This document shows positions 24,130-34,199 of a DNA stretch of 64,000 bases, piece by piece (within the stretch, counting starts at the first letter, position 1; each line of letters starts with the position of its first letter). Below the pieces are notes generated by a model. It had not been told where the DNA came from and ran no database searches. It saw only the letters and a program-made list of their open reading frames with translations. Origin of the DNA: Providencia alcalifaciens (GTDB lineage: Bacteria; Pseudomonadota; Gammaproteobacteria; Enterobacterales; Enterobacteriaceae); assembly GCF_020271745.1 (NCBI RefSeq), contig NZ_CP084296.1, positions 2,914,001 to 2,978,000 of the forward strand, given 5' to 3'. A program made the position numbers and the translations under genes.

Positions 24130-27100
24130 TTATCCGATAGTCATTAAGCTTGCATTACCACCCGCTGCGGCAGTATTCACACTTAAAGAACGTTCATGCA
24201 CTAAGCGCTCAATGAGTAAGTTAGTTTCACCACGCTCAAAGCCTTGGACAGAAATAATCGGTCCTTTGCGCTTGGCAATCGCTTCACAAACATGTTTCAG
24301 TTGGTCACTATCTCCGTGATAAATCACCCCCTCGATTGGCTCAACGGTATTTTGCCAATCTTTGGTGAATGATATGGTTTTGCGAACTTTTTCAGGCAAT
24401 GATTTAAATAGCTTTTGATGCAGATCGCTATTGGCCCACAGAGTTTGGCAACCACTCGCTAGTACAGCAGATAGCTGAATTAGGCAATCTTTTTCATTAT
24501 CACTAAGGCATAAAATGGTACCGCGTGGACGCAAGGTGTAGGTGTTCTTTTCACCTGTTGGTCCTGGTAATAAACGTGTTGTACCAGCTTGCGTTAAACG
24601 CGCAAACTGTTCAATTACAGACTGTTCAACATCAGGTTTCTGTTTTTGTGCCCATGCAGAAAAAGCTTCAAAGGGTGCGAGTAACTCTGCGCGAGCACTT
24701 GCGTCCATTGGTAAATGGCTGTCTTGCTGCTCCAGCGTTTGGCAAACTGCATTCTCAGGACGTTCACTTAATAAACGGTAGAGATAAAGCGGTCCGCCAG
24801 CTTTAGGTCCTGTACCTGAAAGTCCTTCACCACCAAATGGTTGCACTCCGACAACAGCACCGACCATATTACGGTTAACATATAGGTTGCCCACTTTCGC
24901 TTTAGCGACCACTTGGTTGATGGTTTCATCAATGCGGGTATGAACACCTAATGTTAATCCATAGCCAGCCGCATTGATTTGGTCAACTAGTTGCTCTAAC
25001 TCATCACGTTTGAAGCGAACAACATGCAGAACCGGTCCAAAAATTTCTTTCTTCAACTCACTAATATTATCTAACTCAATCAGAGTTGGCTTAACGTAGG
25101 TTCCTTCGGCTTGTTCTTGCTGATCTTGGCTATCTGCAAAGACGGCTTGGAAAACGGTTTTGCCTTTACTGCGCATTTGTTGAATATGTTGGTCAATGTT
25201 CTCTTTGGCTTCACTATCAATAACAGGGCCAATATCGGTGGAGATGTGTTCAGGATTACCCATCCGGCACTCTTCCATTGCACCTTTCAACATGCGAATT
25301 GTTCGGTCAGCGACATCCTCTTGAACACAAAGAATGCGTAATGCGGAGCAGCGTTGACCGGCACTGTCAAATGCAGAGGCGACGACATCGGTGACGACTT
25401 GTTCTGTGAGCGCTGAAGAATCAACAATCATCGCATTCAATCCGCCAGTTTCTGCAATAAGTGGAGTCGGGCGACCTTGAGCATCTAAGCGACCCGCAAT
25501 ATTGCGCTGCAATAAACCCGCCACTTCGGTTGATCCTGTGAACATCACGCCTCGAACGCGCTGATCACCGACCAGTTTTGCTCCGATAGTTTCACCTTTA
25601 CCGGGTAAAAATTGCAGGACATCACGAGGAATTCCCGCTTGGTGCATAATGGATACCGCAATAGCACCAATTAATGGTGTTTGTTCCGCAGGTTTAGCTA
25701 GCACAGTGTTACCCGCAGCTAATGCCGCTGCAATTTGCCCAGAGAAAATGGCTAATGGGAAGTTCCATGGGCTGATACAAACAACAGGGCCAAGAGGGCG
25801 GTGAGTGTTATTATCAAAATCTTCACGGACTTGAGTTGCATAATAGTTCAAGAAATCAACTGCTTCACGCACTTCAGCAATCGCATTGGCGTAGGTTTTC
25901 CCGGCTTCACGCACCAGCACATCCAATAATGGTTGCAATTGTTGTTCCATAATATCGGCAGCACGTAAGAGGATAGCTGCACGCTCAGATGGTGGCGTTG
26001 CAAACCAAATCGCGCCAGCATCCGTCGCGATATTTAATGCATGTTCAGCTTCTTGTTCACTGGCTTCTCGCACTTTACCAACGATATCGCGATGGCATGC
26101 TGGGTTGATGATTGGGACGGCTTCAGAAAGATCTTGCTGTGCAATAAACTCGCCACCCAGTAAAGGCACCGCGATTTTCTCTTGTGTCGCGGCATTGAGT
26201 AATGCGCTCGAGAGTGATGCTAAGCGGTGTTCATTAGATAAATCCAAGCCCATTGAGTTAACACGGCGAGTTCCATACAGGTCACGCGGTAATGGAATTT
26301 TTGGGTGTGGTAAGCCAATTTGCCCTTCAATCTTAGACAGTTCACGAACATCTTTAACTGGATCAGCAACCAGCTCATCTAATGGGATCGTGGCATCTGC
26401 AATTCGGTTAACAAACGAAGTATTTGCCCCATTCTCTAAGAGGCGGCGTACTAAGTAAGCTAATAATGTTTCGTGGGTACCGACTGGGGCATAAATGCGG
26501 CATGGTCGGTTGAGTTTGCCATCAGCCACTTTACCAACAACTTGTTCATATAATGGTTCGCCCATGCCATGTAAGCATTGGAATTCATATTGGCCAGGGT
26601 AGTAGTTTTTACCTGCAATTTGGTAGATAGCCGATAATGTGTGCGCGTTATGCGTCGCAAATTGTGGGTAAATTAAGTTAGGTACAGACAGTAATTTACG
26701 AGCGCAAGCGATATAAGAAACATCGGTATACACTTTACGGGTATAAACAGGGTAACCTTCTAAGCCATCAATTTGCGCACGTTTAATTTCGCTATCCCAA
26801 TAAGCGCCTTTTACAAGACGGATCATCAGGCGGCGTTGGCTGCGTTCGGCTAGATTGATAATTGAGTCGATAACAAATGGGCAGCGTTTTTGGTAAGCCT
26901 GAATGACAAAACCAATACCGTTCCAGCCTGCTAATTTCGGCTCAAAACACAGTTTTTCGAGTAAATCTAACGAAATTTCTAAGCGGTCTGCTTCTTCAGC
27001 ATCAATGTTAATACCAACATCATATTGGTGAGCCTGCAAGACTAAAGAAAGTAAGCGCGGATACAGTTCTTCCATCACACGAGCATATTGTGCGCGGCTA

Positions 27101-28113
27101 TAGCGTGGATGCAGGGCAGATAATTTGATAGAAATGCCCGGTCCTTCATAGATCCCGCGTCCATTCGATGCTTTACCAATTGCGTGGATCGCTTGTTGGT
27201 AAGAGACCATATAATCTTGAGCATCTTTCTCGGTTAATGCGGCTTCACCCAGCATATCGTAGGAGTAGCGGAAACCTTTGTCCTCTAATTTACGTGCGTT
27301 AGCAAGGGCTTGGGCGATGGTTTCGCCAGTGACAAACTGCTCACCCATTAAGCGCATTGCCATATCCACGCCTTTTCGTACCAGTGGTTCACCACTTTTA
27401 CTGATAATGCGATTTAACGAGGATGATAGTTTTGCTTCGTTGTGTGTAGAGACTAATTTACCGGTAAATAAAAGCCCCCATGTTGCTGCGTTCACAAACA
27501 TTGAGCTGCTTTGACCAACATGGGATTGCCAATTACCCGTACTGATTTTGTCTCGAATCAGAGCATCGCGAGTGGCTTTATCTGGAATACGTAATAGCGC
27601 TTCAGCAAGGCACATTAATGCCACGCCTTCTTGAGAAGACAGCGAAAATTCTTGTAATAATCCTTGGACTAAGCCTGAGCGACCAACCCCATTTTTTTGA
27701 TTACGTAATTTTTCCGCAATGGAATAAGCCAATTTATGAGCCGCATCAGCTTGCTCTGGAGGCAGCTCAGCTTGCTGTAAAAGCATTGGCACGGCTTGAG
27801 TTTCAGGAATTCGGTACGCTGATGTAATTGCAGAGCGTTTCACGGATTGGGGCAAAATATGCTCAGCGAACTCAAGGAATGGCTGATAAAGGGGCTCAGG
27901 AGTTGAAATTACATCACCAGAATGCTGATCTTTTGTATCCAAAACCGTTGATAATTCAGGTATAATTTGATTGCTATCGAGTTGCTCTAAATAATTATAT
28001 ATAGCTTGTTTAATAAGCCAATGGGATGTGCGATCAAGACGTTGAGCGGCGGCTTTAATGCGGTCACGAGTTTCTTCATCAAGTCTCACACCCATAGTTG
28101 TTGTGCTACTCAT
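24130..28113 (-). CDS. putA: Trifunctional PutA: put repressor, proline dehydrogenase, P5C dehydrogenase
   Basis: 1,327 residues, as in E. coli (1,320). The order is an N-terminal ribbon-helix-helix DNA-binding domain (about 1-47, TTTMGVRLDEETRDRIKAAA), the FAD proline dehydrogenase barrel (about 90-570, with RLVKGAYWD and the RR pair near YLVRRLLENGANTSF), and the NAD-dependent P5C dehydrogenase (about 650-1120, catalytic Cys in SAGQRCSA). A C-terminal domain (about 1120-1327) completes it. It oxidises proline to glutamate at the membrane and represses put without proline. AAGGAAGG precedes the ATG. It is divergent from putP over an operator-rich region. Confidence 0.97.
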   Translation of the reverse strand: MSSTTTMGVRLDEETRDRIKAAAQRLDRTSHWLIKQAIYNYLEQLDSNQIIPELSTVLDTKDQHSGDVISTPEPLYQPFLEFAEHILPQSVKRSAITSAYRIPETQAVPMLLQQAELPPEQADAAHKLAYSIAEKLRNQKNGVGRSGLVQGLLQEFSLSSQEGVALMCLAEALLRIPDKATRDALIRDKISTGNWQSHVGQSSSMFVNAATWGLLFTGKLVSTHNEAKLSSSLNRIISKSGEPLVRKGVDMAMRLMGEQFVTGETIAQALANARKLEDKGFRYSYDMLGEAALTEKDAQDYMVSYQQAIHAIGKASNGRGIYEGPGISIKLSALHPRYSRAQYARVMEELYPRLLSLVLQAHQYDVGINIDAEEADRLEISLDLLEKLCFEPKLAGWNGIGFVIQAYQKRCPFVIDSIINLAERSQRRLMIRLVKGAYWDSEIKRAQIDGLEGYPVYTRKVYTDVSYIACARKLLSVPNLIYPQFATHNAHTLSAIYQIAGKNYYPGQYEFQCLHGMGEPLYEQVVGKVADGKLNRPCRIYAPVGTHETLLAYLVRRLLENGANTSFVNRIADATIPLDELVADPVKDVRELSKIEGQIGLPHPKIPLPRDLYGTRRVNSMGLDLSNEHRLASLSSALLNAATQEKIAVPLLGGEFIAQQDLSEAVPIINPACHRDIVGKVREASEQEAEHALNIATDAGAIWFATPPSERAAILLRAADIMEQQLQPLLDVLVREAGKTYANAIAEVREAVDFLNYYATQVREDFDNNTHRPLGPVVCISPWNFPLAIFSGQIAAALAAGNTVLAKPAEQTPLIGAIAVSIMHQAGIPRDVLQFLPGKGETIGAKLVGDQRVRGVMFTGSTEVAGLLQRNIAGRLDAQGRPTPLIAETGGLNAMIVDSSALTEQVVTDVVASAFDSAGQRCSALRILCVQEDVADRTIRMLKGAMEECRMGNPEHISTDIGPVIDSEAKENIDQHIQQMRSKGKTVFQAVFADSQDQQEQAEGTYVKPTLIELDNISELKKEIFGPVLHVVRFKRDELEQLVDQINAAGYGLTLGVHTRIDETINQVVAKAKVGNLYVNRNMVGAVVGVQPFGGEGLSGTGPKAGGPLYLYRLLSERPENAVCQTLEQQDSHLPMDASARAELLAPFEAFSAWAQKQKPDVEQSVIEQFARLTQAGTTRLLPGPTGEKNTYTLRPRGTILCLSDNEKDCLIQLSAVLASGCQTLWANSDLHQKLFKSLPEKVRKTISFTKDWQNTVEPIEGVIYHGDSDQLKHVCEAIAKRKGPIISVQGFERGETNLLIERLVHERSLSVNTAAAGGNASLMTIG

Positions 28114-28605
28114 CTTAATTCCTTCCTTTTCACAGGTGTTAAATACTAAAAGTTACACACCATTATGATGATGTTGCAACTTTGTGCAACATTGTTAATG
28201 CGCTATGTGAGAGAAATGTGAAACAACTCTTATTTTTATGAGTAATTTATTATGTTTATTGATTGTATATTTATAAATTACTTATAAATCAATATGTTGA
28301 TTTATCATCATGGAGGGTGGCAAGTTAAACGCTTAATTAATAATTTGACTTAAAAATTTAACATTTGTGATGTGTCTTTTATTTATTGAACAAAAAATAG
28401 TTAATTTCTTGTTAAAATCATCTGAGTCTGTCTAGCATGATGTAGCAAGGTTATTGAGTTATTGCAACACAAGCAATCACAACATAGATAAGGCGTGCAT
28501 TAAAAACGCAAAATTGTGCAATCAAGTGCAACGCCTTGAGATTAAAAGTTATCAATGAAAATTATAAAGATAACGACAAAATAGACGCACTATGGAGACG
28601 ACAGG
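28114..28605. promoter_or_regulatory. putA-putP divergent control region with PutA-operator-like motifs
   Basis: 492 bp holding both promoters. The PutA operator consensus in E. coli is GTTGCA-like. Matches here: GTTGCA at 28173-28178 with inverted TGCAAC at 28185-28190, TGCAAC at 28463-28468, TGCAAT at 28517-28522 and TGCAAC at 28527-28532. One cluster lies near putA and the other near putP, which fits a looping repressor, as described for E. coli and Salmonella put. AT-rich DNA fills the gap. Confidence 0.7.
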
Positions 28606-30090
28606 ATGACTGTAAGCACTCCGATGATCATTATGTTCATCGTATATATCACGGGTATGTTATTGATCGGCTATCTAGCCTATCGCTCAACGAAAAACTT
28701 TGATGATTACATTCTAGGGGGACGAAGTTTAGGTAGTGTGGTAACCGCATTATCTGCCGGGGCTTCAGATATGAGTGGCTGGTTATTAATGGGTTTACCG
28801 GGCGCTATTTTCCTCGCTGGGATTTCTGAAAGTTGGATTGCGATTGGTTTATGTTTAGGGGCTTATCTGAACTGGTTGTTTGTTGCGGGGCGCTTACGTG
28901 TACAAACCGAGAAAAATAATAACGCCTTAACGCTGCCAGATTATTTTACGAGCCGTTTTGAAGATAATAGTAAGGTTTTACGTATTATCTCTGCGGTTGT
29001 TATTTTAGTTTTCTTTACTATCTATTGTGCATCTGGGGTTGTCGCGGGGGGCTTATTATTTGAAAGCACCTTTAATATTAGTTACGAAAAAGCTCTGTGG
29101 TTAGGGGCATTGGCGACCATAGCGTATACCTTTTTAGGTGGTTTCTTAGCGGTAAGTTGGACAGATACTGTTCAAGCCTCTTTGATGATTTTTGCCCTGA
29201 TCTTAACGCCAATTGTTGTGATTTTATCCCTTGGTGGGTTAGATACTTCAATAGAAGTGATTAAAGCTAAAAACCCTGAATATCTTGATATGTTTAAGGG
29301 AATGAACTTTGTTGCTATCTTGTCATTGCTAGGTTGGGGACTGGGTTACTTTGGGCAGCCTCATATTTTGGCGCGTTTTATGGCGGCAGATTCACATCGT
29401 ACGATCCGTTCAGCACGCCGTATCAGTATGACATGGATGGCATTATGCTTAGGTGGAACGATTGCCGTTGGCTTCTTTGGTATCGCTTATTTTGAAAACA
29501 ATCCTGCATTAGCAGGCTCTGTGATGAAAAATAACGAACGTATTTTCATGGAATTAGCCGGATTACTGTTTAATCCATGGATTGCGGGTATCTTGTTGTC
29601 CGCGATTTTGGCGGCGGTAATGAGTACATTGAGTTGCCAATTATTAGTCTGTGCCAGTGCATTAACCGAAGATTTATATAAGCCATTTTTCCGCAAATCA
29701 GCCAGCCAGAAAGAGTTAGTGTGGGTAGGGCGTGGAATGGTGCTGTTAGTGGCGGCGATCGCAATCTATATTGCCCAAGACCCAAATAATAAAGTCTTAG
29801 GGTTGGTGAGTAATGCGTGGGCAGGTTTTGGTGCCGCATTTGGTCCCGTCGTTTTACTCTCTGTTATGTGGAAACGTATGACACGTACTGGGGCATTAGC
29901 AGGGATGGTTGTCGGTGCGGTAACGGTATTAGTTTGGATGAAATTCAAATGGTTAGATTTATATGAAATCATTCCAGGCTTTATCTTTGCTACCATCGCT
30001 ATCATTGTTATCAGCTTGATAACTAAGGCGCCAAGTGCAGCAGCACAAGCCCGCTTTGATGAAGCGGAAGCTGAATACAATACAAAATAA
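28606..30090 (+). CDS. putP: Sodium/proline symporter PutP
   Basis: A 494-residue sodium:solute symporter with 13 predicted membrane segments. The N-terminal part shows the SSS family core DDYILGGRSLGSVVTALSAGASDMSGWLLMGLPGA, including the Asp and Ser residues around sodium and proline sites, and GWGLGYFGQPHILARFMA further on. It imports proline for PutA. The ATG at 28606 has GGAG 8 bases upstream. It shares a control region with putA and ends in a terminator shared with cycA. Confidence 0.97.
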   Translation: MTVSTPMIIMFIVYITGMLLIGYLAYRSTKNFDDYILGGRSLGSVVTALSAGASDMSGWLLMGLPGAIFLAGISESWIAIGLCLGAYLNWLFVAGRLRVQTEKNNNALTLPDYFTSRFEDNSKVLRIISAVVILVFFTIYCASGVVAGGLLFESTFNISYEKALWLGALATIAYTFLGGFLAVSWTDTVQASLMIFALILTPIVVILSLGGLDTSIEVIKAKNPEYLDMFKGMNFVAILSLLGWGLGYFGQPHILARFMAADSHRTIRSARRISMTWMALCLGGTIAVGFFGIAYFENNPALAGSVMKNNERIFMELAGLLFNPWIAGILLSAILAAVMSTLSCQLLVCASALTEDLYKPFFRKSASQKELVWVGRGMVLLVAAIAIYIAQDPNNKVLGLVSNAWAGFGAAFGPVVLLSVMWKRMTRTGALAGMVVGAVTVLVWMKFKWLDLYEIIPGFIFATIAIIVISLITKAPSAAAQARFDEAEAEYNTK

Positions 30091-30115
30091 TAGATAGATT
30101 TGGTTATAGATAGCA

Positions 30116-30150
30116 AAAAGGCTGAAAGGGAAACCTTCCAGCCTTTTATT
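30116..30150. terminator. Terminator between putP and cycA
   Basis: AAAAGGCTGAAAGG (30116-30129) pairs with CCTTCCAGCCTTTT (30134-30147) with one mismatch. A-rich and T-rich flanks make it usable from both convergent genes. Confidence 0.88.
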
Positions 30151-30178
30151 TTTTATTAATTGCTTATTCGTCAAATCA

Positions 30179-31579
30179 TTAACGTGGCTTACGGCGTTTT
30201 ACAACTTGGTAGCCAATAAACAGAATAACAAACCACAGTGGCGTCGCAACTAAAGCTTGTCGGGTGTCATGTTGGAACGCTAATAACACCACCATAAAAG
30301 CAAAGAAGGCGAGGCTGACCCACGACATAAAAATACCCCAAGGCATCTTATAGCGAGAAGCTGCATGTTTTTCTGGGCGTTTCTTACGGAAATTCAGGTA
30401 GCTTAATAAAATCATGCTCCAGATAAACATGAATAGGATCGCAGACACGGTTGTGACTAAGGTGAATGCATGCATGATATTGGGAATAAAGTAAATCAAA
30501 ACAATCCCGAAACTTAGGCAGATACAGGTGAAAATTAAGCCTGTTGCCGGTACCGCTTTTTTCGATAACTGGCTAAATTTTTTCGGCGCATCACCCTCTT
30601 TAGATAACCCAAACAGCATACGGCTGGTGGAGAAAACACCGCTGTTTGCCGATGAAGCCGCAGAGGTAAGTACCACAAAGTTCACGATACTAGCCGCGGC
30701 AGGCAAGCTGATTAGCACAAACATTTCCACAAAAGGACTTTTGTCCGCCAAAATGGTGCGCCAAGGGGTAACAGCCATAATTACAATCAGGGATAACACA
30801 TAAAAAGCAATGATCCTAATCGGGATAGCATTAATGGCTTTTGGCAGGGATTTTTCAGGATCACGGGTTTCCGCTGCGGCTGTTCCCACTAATTCAATTC
30901 CTACAAAGGCGAAAATAGCAATTTGGAATCCAGCAAAGAATCCACTGAGTCCCATTGGGAACATGCCGCCATCGTTCCAGATATTACTTAAGGATGCTGT
31001 GTGTCCAGTCGGTGATTGGAAATTCATCGCAATTAAAGTCCCACCGACGGCAATTAGCGTCACAATGGCGACAATTTTGATCATCGCGAACCAGAACTCC
31101 AGTTCACCAAACAGACGAACAGACACTAAGTTAAGCGTTAGTAGTGTGGCTACACAGATAAATGAAGTCACCCATTCCGGGAAATTAGGTACCCAGAAAC
31201 TGACATACGAGGTGATCGCGATAATATCGGCTATTCCCGTGATCACCCAGCAGAACCAGTAAGTCCATCCCACAAAAAAACCAGCCCATGGACCGATTAA
31301 ATCCGCAGAAAAATCACTGAAAGATTTATAGTCTAGGTTGGATAGCAGTAATTCCCCCATTGCTCGCATGACAAAAAATAGCACAAAGCCGATGATCATG
31401 TAGACAAAGATAATTGAGGGTCCCGCAAGGGAGATAGTCTTTCCTGACCCCATAAATAGCCCTGTACCAATGGCTCCACCAATAGCAATTAACTGAATAT
31501 GACGGTTACTGAGGCTACGTTTTAGTTGATTTCGGTCAGAAGATGGCCGAGAGATGGTTGTCGTTGCATTTTCTTCCAT
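30179..31579 (-). CDS. cycA: D-serine/D-alanine/glycine permease CycA
   Basis: A 466-residue APC-family amino-acid permease with 12 predicted membrane segments. The region NRHIQLIAIGGAIGTGLFMGSGKTISLAGPSI and FSTSRMLFGL match E. coli CycA almost residue for residue, which separates it from AroP, ProY and GabP relatives. It imports D-serine, D-alanine, glycine and D-cycloserine with protons. It converges on putP and has its own 349-bp upstream region. The N-terminal 20 residues are variable; the ATG at 31579 fits the family start. Confidence 0.93.
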   Translation of the reverse strand: MEENATTTISRPSSDRNQLKRSLSNRHIQLIAIGGAIGTGLFMGSGKTISLAGPSIIFVYMIIGFVLFFVMRAMGELLLSNLDYKSFSDFSADLIGPWAGFFVGWTYWFCWVITGIADIIAITSYVSFWVPNFPEWVTSFICVATLLTLNLVSVRLFGELEFWFAMIKIVAIVTLIAVGGTLIAMNFQSPTGHTASLSNIWNDGGMFPMGLSGFFAGFQIAIFAFVGIELVGTAAAETRDPEKSLPKAINAIPIRIIAFYVLSLIVIMAVTPWRTILADKSPFVEMFVLISLPAAASIVNFVVLTSAASSANSGVFSTSRMLFGLSKEGDAPKKFSQLSKKAVPATGLIFTCICLSFGIVLIYFIPNIMHAFTLVTTVSAILFMFIWSMILLSYLNFRKKRPEKHAASRYKMPWGIFMSWVSLAFFAFMVVLLAFQHDTRQALVATPLWFVILFIGYQVVKRRKPR

Positions 31580-31928
31580 ATTGTTATTTATCCGATAGTC
31601 ATTGTGATATTAGCCCACACTATTTTTTTAAGTTTGAGGCTGTGTTTGCTTGAAATATTGTGACATAAATCTCAATTAGAGTAAGAGAAAATTTACAAAT
31701 GGCTGGGGGATTGCTGGTTTAACCAACGAATCCTCCTTGCTTATTAACACTGTTAACGAAAAATTAACCTAAAAATAAAAATAGCAGAATAAGATGAAAT
31801 GTACCAAATACTTCATTCTAAATAATGTCAGTTTTGGTATTAGGGATATTAAGAGTGGTTCAGCTCATTTTTTAACTGTAAAAGCCACGGATTTTCTTAT
31901 TTTTAACAGTTATCCTCATTGGTTATTT
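31580..31928. promoter_or_regulatory. cycA upstream region
   Basis: 349 bp between cycA and the hicB-type gene, both on the minus strand. It should hold the cycA promoter and leader. I see no further gene; a 61-codon plus-strand ORF overlapping its right end looks like chance in AT-rich DNA. Confidence 0.5.
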
Positions 31929-32360
31929 CTAAACGATAGGGCTAACAGTCACTTTCACGTCATAGCCCACGACAAATAAGGCCTGTTCTAGCGCTTCAAT
32001 TTTTGACGCATATTGTAGGTCAAGTAGCCGTTCTATTTGTTGAGCATTGATATTGAGTGTCCTAGCCAGTTTGCTGCGAGGGGTTTGCGTTTTAAGAATG
32101 GCATTGTGTAGTGCGATTTTTAAGCAACTCAATACAGGCAAATGAATAACAAACGCATCAGCTACCGAATTTTGGGGAAGAGGAATAGGATTTCTTAATG
32201 TGATCAGCTCTGAAAGTGTGGCTAGCAATGTTTCATGAGCCTCTAGTTCGACATCTTCTGCGCAATAAGCCACACCTTGAATGTCGGGAAAGTCACAAAA
32301 ATTAATTTCGTATACACCTTCATCTTCGACAAATTCAACCGTTGCTAAATAATTAAACAT
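31929..32360 (-). CDS. Orphan HicB-type antitoxin-like protein
   Basis: A 143-residue protein with a HicB-like partial RNase-H fold at the N-terminus (MFNYLATVEFVEDEGVYEINFCDFPDIQGVAYCAEDVELEAHETL) and a C-terminal helix-turn-helix (about 100-135, TPRSKLARTLNINAQQIERLL). The ATG at 32360 is preferred because TGAGG lies 8 bases upstream. In TA loci hicA, a short dsRBD-like toxin, would precede it; none is visible in the 500 bp upstream. It is probably a solitary or phage-type HicB regulator, likely binding its own promoter. Confidence 0.75.
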   Translation of the reverse strand: MFNYLATVEFVEDEGVYEINFCDFPDIQGVAYCAEDVELEAHETLLATLSELITLRNPIPLPQNSVADAFVIHLPVLSCLKIALHNAILKTQTPRSKLARTLNINAQQIERLLDLQYASKIEALEQALFVVGYDVKVTVSPIV

Positions 32361-32868
32361 AGTAAACCTCAAAAATTAATTTCTTTATAAGATAAATAGT
32401 ACAAAACGTCACATCATAGACAATGAGTAGCATGTTAATAAAATGAAAAACAGATAGTGATAGTGTATAAATTGAACATTTTTTATTGCCTATAAGCCTG
32501 ATTGCTTAAAGAATAAGTGTGTTTCATCATGAAACAGTGATGTAAATTCGTCACCTATTTGTGAGCTAAGTCTCAGTTTTGACAATATTTTATTTATCCC
32601 TTATCTCAGTATCAATATGCCAATTTTACCCTTTTAGTCATCATATAATTGTTTAAATAAAACATATGAGAATGCATATGCACCTTAATTTAAATAAGCA
32701 GTTATACGTAATTTTGTCATTGTGGTTAAGTAATTTGTTAAAACAAAAGTATATAGTAACATGTAGTTATCATTACAACTTGTTATTAACTGGCGAATAA
32801 ACAGAGATAGGCACACAGGGCAATAAGTTAAATTACTTATCCGCATAAGCCATATTTTCGATGTAGAG
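32361..32868. promoter_or_regulatory. Region between hicB and the IS element
   Basis: 508 bp without a gene. A perfect 17-bp palindrome, TGTTTCAT-C-ATGAAACA, lies at 32520-32536, about 160 bp upstream of the hicB start, and may be its operator. The left copy of the IS target duplication (TAGAG) closes the region. Confidence 0.45.
32864..32868. repeat. Left target-site duplication of the IS element
   Basis: TAGAG directly before the left end, repeated at 34200-34204 directly after the right end. Five bases is the duplication size usual for IS2. Confidence 0.85.
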
Positions 32869-32959
32869 TAGACTGGCCCCTTAGATCTCCAGACAGTTGG
32901 TATCACTTAAATTAGTGATAATCTTAATACTAGTTTTTAGACTAGTTCTTGGAGATAAC

Positions 32960-33325
32960 ATGATCGAGATATTAGGTCCTGAACGTAGAAAACGTCGTTC
33001 CCCACAAGAAAAAATGGCGATTGTTCAGCAAAGCTTTGAGTCGGGTATGAGTGTTTCCATGGTTGCCCGCCAACATGGCATAGCAGCAAGCCAGCTTTTC
33101 CTTTGGCGTAAACAGTATCAAGAAGGAAGCCTGACTGCAGTGACAGCAGGTGAACACGTTGTTCCTGCCTCTGAGCTAGCCTCAGCAATAAAGCAAATTA
33201 AAGAGCTACAGCGTTTACTCGGCAAAAAAACAATGGAAAATGAACTTCTTAAAGAAGCTGTCGAGTATGGCCGTGAAAAAAAGTGGATAGCGCTCGCGCC
33301 CTTATTACCCAAGGATGGAAAATAA
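32960..33325 (+). CDS. IS2-type transposase OrfA (InsC-like)
   Basis: A 121-residue DNA-binding protein that recognises the IS ends. It has a helix-turn-helix (about 15-50, [38 protein letters not shown]) and a leucine-zipper-like tail ending in [24 protein letters not shown]. It closely matches IS2 InsC (MIDVLGPEKRRRRTTQEK...). The ATG at 32960 follows GGAGATAAC; the frame can be extended upstream to 32897 but that part lies in the IS control region. Frameshifting into orfB should make the active fusion. Confidence 0.93.
   Translation: MIEILGPERRKRRSPQEKMAIVQQSFESGMSVSMVARQHGIAASQLFLWRKQYQEGSLTAVTAGEHVVPASELASAIKQIKELQRLLGKKTMENELLKEAVEYGREKKWIALAPLLPKDGK
33276..33283 (+). promoter_or_regulatory. 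A7G programmed -1 frameshift site
   Basis: Seven A followed by G near the end of orfA, exactly where orfB opens. IS2 uses an A6G slippery run here to produce OrfAB. Confidence 0.75.
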
Positions 33326-34188
33326 GTTTAGTGAGTCGAACATTACGTGTGTCACGAGCACAGTTATACGTTTTAGCGAAACGAAAAAGTGATTGGAAGG
33401 ATAAGCGAGGTAGATGCTGTCAAGATGATAGTGATGCGCTTGCTCGTATACATAATGTCATTGATAAGCTGCCTACGTATGGTTATCGCCGCGTCTGGGC
33501 AATACTTCGTCGGCAATCTGAGAATGAAGGTATCGCGATGATTAATGCCAAACGCGTTTACCGTCTCATGAAGCAATCCGCATTATTATTGGAACGTAAA
33601 CCTGCAATGCCAGTCTCAACGCGTGCTCATACAGGAAAAGTATCGGTGAATGAAAGCAACCAACGTTGGTGTTCAGATGGTTTTGAGTTCCGATGTGATA
33701 ATGGTGAAAAACTGCGCGTCACGTTCGCTTTAGACTGTTGTGATCGCGAAGCCCTGCATTGGGCAGCTAGCACGGGAGGCTTCGACAGTGAAACCGTGCA
33801 AGATGTCATGTTAGGCGCTGTGGAGAATCGCTTCGGTAACGAGTTACCCTCAAAGTCAGTTGAGTGGTTGACAGACAACGGTTCAGCATATCGAGCCCAT
33901 GAAACACGGAGGTTCGCTAAACAAATTGGCCTATCACCGAGACATACGGCGGTACGGAGTCCACAAAGTAATGGAATAGCAGAAAGCTTTGTAAAAATCA
34001 TGAAGCGTGACTACATAAGTCTCATGTCAAAACCGAACGGATTAACGGCAGTGAAGAATCTTGCGGCAGCCTTCGAGCATTATAATGAATGGCATCCCCA
34101 CAGTGCACTGGGTTATCGTTCACCGCGAGAGTACCTGCGGCGTCGAACCCATAATGCAATAAGTGATAAAAAGTGTCTGGAAATATAG
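33283..34188 (+). CDS. IS2-type transposase OrfB (InsD-like, DDE)
   Basis: A 301-residue frame whose product is made as part of OrfAB. It carries the HTH_21 segment (about 40-95, [15 protein letters not shown]) and the rve integrase core, with catalytic Asp in WCSDGFEF, Asp in [10 protein letters not shown] and Glu in NGIAESFVK. The end [28 protein letters not shown] parallels IS2 InsD. It overlaps orfA in the -1 frame; the listed start is simply the opening GTG of the frame. Confidence 0.93.
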   Translation: MDSARALITQGWKISLVSRTLRVSRAQLYVLAKRKSDWKDKRGRCCQDDSDALARIHNVIDKLPTYGYRRVWAILRRQSENEGIAMINAKRVYRLMKQSALLLERKPAMPVSTRAHTGKVSVNESNQRWCSDGFEFRCDNGEKLRVTFALDCCDREALHWAASTGGFDSETVQDVMLGAVENRFGNELPSKSVEWLTDNGSAYRAHETRRFAKQIGLSPRHTAVRSPQSNGIAESFVKIMKRDYISLMSKPNGLTAVKNLAAAFEHYNEWHPHSALGYRSPREYLRRRTHNAISDKKCLEI

Positions 34189-34199
34189 GGTCAAATACA

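Larger units (their letters stand above)
32869..34199 (+). mobile_element. IS2-group insertion sequence (IS3 family), apparently intact
   Basis: The 1,331-bp length equals that of E. coli IS2. The left end reads TAGACTGGCCCC and continues with CTCCAGACA..TATCACTTAAA; the right end runs GTCTGGAAATATAGGGTCAAATACA, whose complement resembles the IS2 right repeat. It contains two overlapping frames, orfA and orfB, with an A7G slippery site. The TAGAG duplication on both sides confirms the borders. No internal stop or deletion is visible, so it may be active. It lies about 1.1 kb upstream of flhD, in the same orientation. Confidence 0.93.

Noticed and set aside
30810..31262. 150-codon plus-strand ORF opposite cycA
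   Set aside because: Antisense to a near-exact CycA homologue and lacking any start signal.
33627..34001. Minus-strand ORF inside the IS orfB
   Set aside because: Antisense to the transposase catalytic core, without a ribosome site.
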